From Paramixta manurensis (GTDB lineage Bacteria > Pseudomonadota > Gammaproteobacteria > Enterobacterales > Enterobacteriaceae), in contig NZ_CP054212.1 in NCBI RefSeq assembly GCF_013285385.1, positions 1,922,001 to 1,986,000 of the forward strand: 64,000 nt of DNA, given 5' to 3'. The notes beneath the pieces are model-generated. The model searched no databases, was not told where the DNA came from, and saw only the letters and a program-made list of their open reading frames with translations. The position numbers and the translations under genes were made by a program. Shown piece after piece: positions 58,542 to 64,000 of this stretch (its first letter is position 1; the number at the start of each line of letters is the position of its first letter).

Positions 58542-60011
58542 TTGAAACAGGCAACAAACGCGCAACCGCACGGCATTCCGGCCGGAACCGGGGCGCTGTT
58601 TTTTATTCAAATCTTCGCCACGCTAGGCTTCGCGGTACTCTATTCCACACTGGTGTTGTATGCCACTAAACGTCTTGGGTTTAGTGAAGGGCAGGCCAAT
58701 GCAATGATGGGCGTCTTCGGCGCGTTCAACTATGGGTTGCACTTGTTCGGCGGCTATTTAGGCGGTCGCTACCTCAGCAACCGCAACCTGTTTGTGTTGG
58801 GCATGGTGCTACAAGTCGCCGGTTGCTGGGTGCTTTCCGGCCAAAGCGCAGAGGGCCTCTATTGGGGGCTGGCGATGTTCCTCACCGGCAGCGGCCTGAA
58901 TGTGACCTGTATTAATATGATGCTGACCCAGCGTTTTTCTCCGGAAGATAACCGCCGTGAGAGCGCGTTTCTGTGGAACTACGCAGGCATGAACCTCGGG
59001 TTCTTTATCGGTTTCACCGGCGCCGGTTATTTCCAGCTTGGCGAACACTATCAGGCACTGTTTTTGTTTGCCACGGTGGGCAACGCCTGTGCGATTGTGA
59101 TTTCTTTACTGCGCTGGAAAATCCTTGCGGATATTGATACGCCACTACTGCATGTCGGCAAGCGTCAATTCTTTGGCCGGATGTTAATTGGCCTGGCGGT
59201 GTTGGTGGTGCTGGTCCCCTTAATTCGCCTGCTGCTTACCCATGCGGATTTTACCGGCTCGTTTGTTATTACACTTGGCGCGGTGATTTTTCTGCTGCTG
59301 TGCCTGACGACGTTGCGCCATCGTCCGCGTGCAGAGCAGCGCCGAATGGCGGCTTATTTGATCCTGGCGTTAGGATCGCTGGTGTTCTGGATGCTGTATC
59401 AACTGGCGCCGATGGGGTTAATGCTGTTTGTTGAACACAATATCAACCTAACGGTCTACGGCATTCAAGTGGCGCCGCAGTGGGTACAAAACATTAACAC
59501 GCTGGTCATTGTGTTTGGCGGCCCGTTGCTGGCATTGGCGTTCCGTAACCTACGTGAGCGTGGCTGGCGGATTGATATTCCATTGCAGTTCGCTTCTTCG
59601 CTGTTCTGCATTGGTTTAGGCATGTTGGTGCTGCCGCTAGGCATTATGCTGGCGGGCGCGGACGGTATTGTGGCGTTTAAATGGATTGTGGCAAGTTACC
59701 TGCTGCAAAGTATCGGTGAATTGCTGATCTCGCCGATTGGCTACGCGATGATCGGTAAACTGGCGCCGGCGCGTTACCAGGGCATTATGATGGGATGCTG
59801 GATGATGGTGACCGGCGTGGCGTCGGTACTGGCCGGGTACGTTTCCGGTTGGATGCCGGATAATGCCGGTAGCTCTGCGGCGCTCACCAATCCGGGTTAT
59901 AGTCATGTCTTCAGTCTGCTGGGCTGGGGCTCAGCCGCAGTCGGCGTGGTGATGCTGTTCTTAATCCCGCTGTTGCGTAAATTAATTCTTCAAAACGAAA
60001 CCCACGCGTAA
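58542..60011 (+). CDS. POT/PTR-type MFS transporter, atypical
   Basis: A 489-aa membrane protein with about 14 helices, arranged as in proton-dependent oligopeptide transporters of enteric bacteria (YGLHLFGGYLGGRYLSNRN, MFLTGSGLNVTCINMML, RRESAFLWNYAGMNLGFF, IGELLISPIGYAMIGKLAP, ARYQGIMMGCWMMVTG). The hallmark ExxERFxYYG in helix 1 is absent (IQIFATLGFAVLYSTL), so substrate and coupling may differ. TTG start at 58542 behind AGAGG. Single gene between cynS and ghrA. Confidence 0.8.
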   Translation: MKQATNAQPHGIPAGTGALFFIQIFATLGFAVLYSTLVLYATKRLGFSEGQANAMMGVFGAFNYGLHLFGGYLGGRYLSNRNLFVLGMVLQVAGCWVLSGQSAEGLYWGLAMFLTGSGLNVTCINMMLTQRFSPEDNRRESAFLWNYAGMNLGFFIGFTGAGYFQLGEHYQALFLFATVGNACAIVISLLRWKILADIDTPLLHVGKRQFFGRMLIGLAVLVVLVPLIRLLLTHADFTGSFVITLGAVIFLLLCLTTLRHRPRAEQRRMAAYLILALGSLVFWMLYQLAPMGLMLFVEHNINLTVYGIQVAPQWVQNINTLVIVFGGPLLALAFRNLRERGWRIDIPLQFASSLFCIGLGMLVLPLGIMLAGADGIVAFKWIVASYLLQSIGELLISPIGYAMIGKLAPARYQGIMMGCWMMVTGVASVLAGYVSGWMPDNAGSSAALTNPGYSHVFSLLGWGSAAVGVVMLFLIPLLRKLILQNETHA

Positions 60012-60016
60012 CACGA

Positions 60017-60039
60017 TTAGGGCATCATTGATGCCCTAA
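60017..60039 (+). terminator. Terminator after the POT-type transporter
   Basis: TTAGGGCAT CATTG ATGCCCTAA, 9-bp perfect stem, five bases after the stop. Confidence 0.75.
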
Positions 60040-60096
60040 TAATTTCACTTGCCAGCGCCGTTGTTTTCCCCGAGCCTTGAGAAAAAAGGAGGAAAC

Positions 60097-61038
60097 GTGG
60101 ACATCATTTTTTATCACCCATCTTTTAATGCGCAAAGCTGGCAACAAGGCTTAATGCAGCGGCTGCCGCAGGCGCGTGTGCGTTGCTGGCACGCTGGCGA
60201 TAATGCGCCAGCGGATTATGCGCTGGTTCGCACGCCGCCGGTAGAGATGCTGCGCGGGCGCAGCGATTTGAAAGGGGTTTTCGCGCTGGGCGCCGGGGTG
60301 GATGACATCCTTAACCAACTGCATACCCACCCGGATATGATCGCGCCGCAAGTACCGTTATTCCGGCTTGAAGATACCGGTATGGTGCAGCAGATGCAGG
60401 AGTATGCGGTGTACACGGTGCTGGGTTGGTTCCGCCGGTTCGATGAGTATCATCTGCAAAAACGTCAGGCCCGCTGGCAGCCGCTCGCCAATTTTTCACG
60501 TCATCACTTTACGGTCGGCATTCTTGGCGCAGGGGTATTGGGGCTAGGCGTGGCGGAAAGCCTTAAAGGTTGGGGGTTTCCGCTACGTTGCTGGAGCCGC
60601 TCGCCAAAACTGCGAGACGGTATCGAAAGCTTTTATGGCACGGAACAGTTGCCGGACTTCCTTAGCGGCACGCGTGTTTTAATCAACCTGCTGCCGCATA
60701 CGCCGCAGACCAAGGGTATTATTAATCAGCAACTATTGAGTCAGTTAGCGCCAGGAGCATTTGTTCTTAATCTGGCGCGCGGCGCGCATCTGGTTGAGGA
60801 AGACCTGCTGCTGGCGTTAGAGACCGGGCAGGTCGCCGCCGCCGCGCTGGATGTGTTTGCCGAAGAGCCATTAAAGGCGTCGCACCCTTTTTGGGCGTAT
60901 CCGCGTATCGCCATCACCCCGCATAATGCCGCCGTAACCTTACCGGATGCCGCGATGGATTATATCGCGCAGGCGATTTCTTTGCGTGAAGGGGGGGAAA
61001 TGCCTGCCGGACGCGTTAACCTTCAGCGCGGTTATTAA
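60097..61038 (+). CDS. ghrA: GhrA, glyoxylate/hydroxypyruvate reductase A
   Basis: A 313-aa NADPH-dependent 2-hydroxyacid dehydrogenase. I use the GTG at 60097 (MDIIFYHPSFNAQSW), behind AAAGGAGG, which equals the E. coli N-terminus; an open frame to 60049 is unsupported. Rossmann motif GILGAGVLGLGVAESL, WSRSPK for NADP, catalytic Arg (NLARGAHLVEEDLL), Glu (FAEEPLKASHPFW) and His (ITPHNAAVTLP). It is first of ghrA-ycdX-ycdY. Confidence 0.96.
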   Translation: MDIIFYHPSFNAQSWQQGLMQRLPQARVRCWHAGDNAPADYALVRTPPVEMLRGRSDLKGVFALGAGVDDILNQLHTHPDMIAPQVPLFRLEDTGMVQQMQEYAVYTVLGWFRRFDEYHLQKRQARWQPLANFSRHHFTVGILGAGVLGLGVAESLKGWGFPLRCWSRSPKLRDGIESFYGTEQLPDFLSGTRVLINLLPHTPQTKGIINQQLLSQLAPGAFVLNLARGAHLVEEDLLLALETGQVAAAALDVFAEEPLKASHPFWAYPRIAITPHNAAVTLPDAAMDYIAQAISLREGGEMPAGRVNLQRGY

Positions 61039-61095
61039 ATCTATTATCGGCAAGGAGATGCTATCCTTGCTTTTCATATTAAGGAGGAGTCAGCC

Positions 61096-61833
61096 ATGTA
61101 TCCCGTAGACCTGCATATGCATACTGTTGCCAGCACCCATGCTTACAGCACGCTACATGACTATATCGCCCAGGCGAAAGCAAACGGAATTAAACTGTTC
61201 GCGATCACCGATCACGGCCCGGATATGGCCGATGCGCCACATTATTGGCACTTTGTGAATATGCGCATTTGGCCGCGGTTGGTCGACGGCGTTGGCATTT
61301 TGCGCGGTATTGAGGCCAATATTAAAAATACCGCCGGTGAAATCGATTGTACTGGTCCGATGCTGGATACGATGGATTTAGTGGTGGCGGGGTTTCATGA
61401 GCCGGTGTTCCCGCCACAAGATAAAGCCACCCACACCGAAGCGATGATTGCGGCCATGGCCAGCGGGAACGTGCATATCATTAGCCATCCTGGCAATCCT
61501 AAGTTTCCGGTCGATATTCCGGCGATTGCCGAAGCGGCGGCGCGTTACGACGTGGCGTTGGAGATCAATAACTCTTCATTTACCCATTCGCGCTTAGGCA
61601 GCGAACCGAATTGCCGGGCGATTGCCGCGGCGGTGCGTGATGCGGGCGGGCGGTTATCATTAGGTTCGGACTCGCATACCGCCTTTACCCTGGGGCATTT
61701 CGACCATTGTTTGCGTATCTTACGGGAAGTGGATTTTCCTGAAGATCGCGTGTTAAATGTCACGCCGCGCCGTCTGTTGGATTTCCTTGAAATGCGCAGC
61801 GGTAAACGAATTGATGAGTTTGCTGATTTGTGA
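61096..61833 (+). CDS. ycdX: YcdX, PHP-domain zinc phosphatase
   Basis: A 245-aa PHP-domain phosphatase with a trinuclear metal site, linked in E. coli to swarming. Metal ligands: VDLHMHTVASTHAYS, ITDHGPDMADAPHYWHF, IEANIKN, AGFHEP, HIISHPGNPKF, LGSDSHTAF. It is 57 bases after ghrA with AAGGAGGAG before the ATG. Length equals E. coli YcdX. Confidence 0.95.
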   Translation: MYPVDLHMHTVASTHAYSTLHDYIAQAKANGIKLFAITDHGPDMADAPHYWHFVNMRIWPRLVDGVGILRGIEANIKNTAGEIDCTGPMLDTMDLVVAGFHEPVFPPQDKATHTEAMIAAMASGNVHIISHPGNPKFPVDIPAIAEAAARYDVALEINNSSFTHSRLGSEPNCRAIAAAVRDAGGRLSLGSDSHTAFTLGHFDHCLRILREVDFPEDRVLNVTPRRLLDFLEMRSGKRIDEFADL

Positions 61834-61865
61834 CCCTGTCACGTTAACCTCTGGATGGACTGTGT

Positions 61866-62426
61866 ATGAATGAGTTTTCCATTATCTGCCGCGTACTGGG
61901 ATCGTTATATAATCGCCAGCCGCAAGACCCGCTGCTGATGCCTCTGTTTACCCTGATTCGTGAAGGCAAACTGGCGCAGCACTGGCCATTGGAGCAGGGT
62001 GAGTTATTACAGCGATTGCAACAGCATAGCGACCCGCAAACGCTTGCCGCCGACTATAACGCGCTGTTCGTTGGCAGCGATTGCAAAGTGCCGCCTTATG
62101 GCTCGCAATGGGAGAATGGCCCGCAAGAAACCGAAGTGCGCCGCTTTTTGCATGCGCGCGGTATGCCGTTAACCGACGCGCCTGCCGACCATTTTGGAGC
62201 ATTGTTACTGGCCGCGTCCTGGCTGGAAGACCAGTCAGAAGCCGATGAGATTCAGGCACAAATCACCCTGTTTGATGATTATTTACTGCCATGGTGCGGC
62301 GCCTTTCTCGGCAAAACTGAAGCGCATGCGACGACGGTTTTTTATCGTACGCTGGCGGCCATTAGCCGCGAAGCGCTTCAGGCGATGCGTGACGAGCTTG
62401 AAGAAGAGGGCGGCGTGGCAGAGTAA
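61866..62426 (+). CDS. ycdY: YcdY, TorD/DmsD-family chaperone
   Basis: A 186-aa helical protein of the redox-enzyme maturation chaperone family, the YcdX partner that raises YcdX activity in E. coli. Core: FSIICRVLGSLYNRQPQDP, LAADYNALFVGSDCKVPPYGSQWENGP, DHFGALLLAASWLEDQ, LPWCGAFLGKTEAHA. It is 32 bases after ycdX. No molybdoenzyme lies nearby. Confidence 0.95.
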   Translation: MNEFSIICRVLGSLYNRQPQDPLLMPLFTLIREGKLAQHWPLEQGELLQRLQQHSDPQTLAADYNALFVGSDCKVPPYGSQWENGPQETEVRRFLHARGMPLTDAPADHFGALLLAASWLEDQSEADEIQAQITLFDDYLLPWCGAFLGKTEAHATTVFYRTLAAISREALQAMRDELEEEGGVAE

Positions 62427-62432
62427 TCGCCG

Positions 62433-63806
62433 TCAATAGAGCCAGCCCGGCGCGGCAGAACCAAGTGGCGATGGCCCGCGTGACCAGAGTAGCGGAGTAC
62501 CGGGCAGCGATACCGGCGGGCGAAGCCGGTAACCACACCCCCACGGTGTTATTTCTAACTGCTCCAACTCGTCGGCTGCTGGCGCAGGCCCGAGGCCGTG
62601 CGGCTGTATTGCATCAGGGTAAGGATGGTCGGTTAACAGGCAGGCGGTACGCGCCAGTGACAAACGGGCGATAAAACCGGTGTGGCGCGCCAGACGTTGA
62701 CGCATTCCTTCCAGTACCGCCGCCGCCATCAAATAACCGGTGGCATGATCCAGCGCCTGAACCGGCAGCGGCACCGGCGCATCGCTCATTTTCCACTCAC
62801 GTCCTCTGGCCGCAATGCCGCACCCCATCTGAACCAAGCTGTCGAATCCGCGCCGATTACGCCACGGGCCGTTCCAGCCCCAGGCATTCAGGCTAACATC
62901 AATCAAACCGGGCGCTAACTTTTGCCGTCGTTCAGCATCATAACCGAGCAAGGTAAGCGCATCTGCCCGATAGCCATGAACCAGCACATCGGCTTGTGCC
63001 AGCAGTGCTTCGAATTGGCTTCTGCCGGTAGCGGATTTTAGATCGAGACGCGCGCAACGTTTACCTGGCGTGATCTCTTCTTCGAGCGTTGGCTCTTCCC
63101 AACTCGGCGGATCGATACGCAACACATCGGCGCCCAATCCGGCCAGAAAGCGCGTGGCGACCGGCCCGGCGATGATGCGGGTCAAATCCAGAACGCGTAC
63201 GCCAAGTAGCGGACGGGCGGTGGGTAAACGCCAGCGTGGTACGGCTGCTTCGGGCGTTAAGCTTTGGTCGATCAACGCTTCACGCGCGACGCTTTGCCCC
63301 TGCGGGTGTTGCTGCCATTCGGCCAGCGTCCGCATTTGCGCCGCACAACCGCCGGCGGTGATAATCGCCTCCTCCAGCGCCTGTTTAGCCTGGCGGCTTA
63401 CCGTGGCCGCCAGGCTTTGACGGTTGGAATGCCGGCCCAGTACGCTCTCCATTGCGGCCCGATGATGAGGGGCGTTGGTATGCAAACGGATCCAACCATC
63501 ACGCGTCGCATAGTCGCCAGCGAACGGGTCCCACGATGGAGGCATGGCGCGCCTGAACGGATGAAAGGTGGAGTGAAACCAACGTGATGCAAGGCGAATA
63601 TCCACCGCAATCGGGCGCGGGTTGCCTGTCAGTTCATTCACTGCCTGTGCCGCCAGCGCGATGCTGGTTGCGGCTAACTCGCTCACCGGATAGGCGGAGC
63701 TCAACGCCTGCTGGCCATTAAGCGTGAACGTCGGTAACGGCGTGTTTGCGTTACGTAATGCGTGCCACATCTGGCGCCAGAGCAGATTAGCGAAAAGGTT
63801 ATCCAT
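62433..63806 (-). CDS. CaiB/BaiF-family (class III) CoA-transferase
   Basis: A 457-aa protein. The CoA-transferase III core is in the C-terminal two-thirds: RVLDLTRIIAGPVATRFLAG, LGADVLRIDPPSWEE, RCARLDLKSATGRSQF, LVHGYRADALTLLGYD, PGLIDVSLNAWGWNGPW. An N-terminal half-copy of about 165 residues (WFHSTFHPFRRAMPPSWDP, then GDYATRDGWIRLHTNAPHH) resembles another part of the same fold, giving a rearranged architecture. Substrate unknown. It is convergent with ycdY; the last 190 bases of the window upstream of it hold no gene. Confidence 0.8.
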   Translation of the reverse strand: MDNLFANLLWRQMWHALRNANTPLPTFTLNGQQALSSAYPVSELAATSIALAAQAVNELTGNPRPIAVDIRLASRWFHSTFHPFRRAMPPSWDPFAGDYATRDGWIRLHTNAPHHRAAMESVLGRHSNRQSLAATVSRQAKQALEEAIITAGGCAAQMRTLAEWQQHPQGQSVAREALIDQSLTPEAAVPRWRLPTARPLLGVRVLDLTRIIAGPVATRFLAGLGADVLRIDPPSWEEPTLEEEITPGKRCARLDLKSATGRSQFEALLAQADVLVHGYRADALTLLGYDAERRQKLAPGLIDVSLNAWGWNGPWRNRRGFDSLVQMGCGIAARGREWKMSDAPVPLPVQALDHATGYLMAAAVLEGMRQRLARHTGFIARLSLARTACLLTDHPYPDAIQPHGLGPAPAADELEQLEITPWGCGYRLRPPVSLPGTPLLWSRGPSPLGSAAPGWLY

Positions 63807-64000
63807 GCTGTTCTCCTTTCAATTCTCCCATCTTGGCATATGCGCAAAACGGCGACGAGCGGTACGTGTCATTTTCTCTTTTTAACCAAGGACCGAAGAA
63901 AAAGTAATGAGACGCGCGCGCCGGAACCTGTCACACTAACCACCCGACTGCTTCCCTGATGGGAAGCCCCTATTAGGTCATCAACCAGGATAGTGATTCG

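Overview
The window reads as a chromosome segment of an enterobacterium. Gene order follows the Escherichia coli backbone (mfd-lolCDE-cobB-potABCD-pepT-roxA-phoPQ-purB-hflD-mnmA-nudJ-rluE-icd, then ymgB, ldcA-emtA-ycgR-ymgE-treA, cynR/cynS and ghrA-ycdX-ycdY), but with lineage-specific losses (no nagK, no cynT) and insertions. Protein divergence from E. coli and the accessory gene types suggest Erwiniaceae (Pantoea/Mixta/Erwinia-like). That placement is inference; no rRNA or other marker is present.

1-20 kb is conserved core: the start of mfd, lipoprotein export (lolCDE), the sirtuin cobB, spermidine/putrescine import (potABCD), pepT, the ribosomal oxygenase roxA, the PhoPQ two-component system, purine synthesis and tRNA modification genes, and icd.

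20-26.7 kb is an accessory island anchored on icd. A diverged second copy of the last 20 icd codons lies at 22786-22850. Between it and icd are a phage-type tail spike and a small secreted protein, the signature of an icd-integrated prophage now reduced to cargo. Beyond it is a series of minus-strand antagonism genes: a CdiI-like immunity protein, a candidate class II microcin with an overlapping immunity gene, and an hcp / membrane immunity / DUF2778 peptidoglycan-targeting effector cassette. The cassette is bracketed by 455-bp direct repeats, each carrying the start of the microcin and the start of a GNAT gene.

26.9-37.1 kb returns to backbone (ymgB, lipoproteins, ldcA, emtA, ycgR, ymgE, treA). 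A ferrioxamine-type TonB receptor under a clear Fur box is inserted between ymgE and treA. 37.2-37.65 kb is a GC-rich intergenic block full of hairpins.

37.6-53.4 kb is a catabolic region. First comes a GntR-FCD regulator divergent from DUF2848, amidase, EthD-like and MHS-transporter genes that overlap by 4 bases. Then comes a set matching the Bacillus subtilis yxeKLMNOPQ inventory for S-(2-succino)cysteine breakdown: ABC importer, MmgE/PrpD protein, M20 deacetylase, GNAT and flavin monooxygenase, plus a 2-hydroxyacid-type dehydrogenase and an aminotransferase. A type-44 polymorphic toxin and membrane immunity pair sits inside this set.

53.5-64 kb holds a PQQ-type sugar dehydrogenase lipoprotein with a membrane partner, cidAB-like holin/antiholin genes, cynR and cynS, an atypical POT-family transporter, ghrA-ycdX-ycdY and a class III CoA-transferase. 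No tRNA, rRNA, CRISPR array, intact insertion sequence or integrase was seen.
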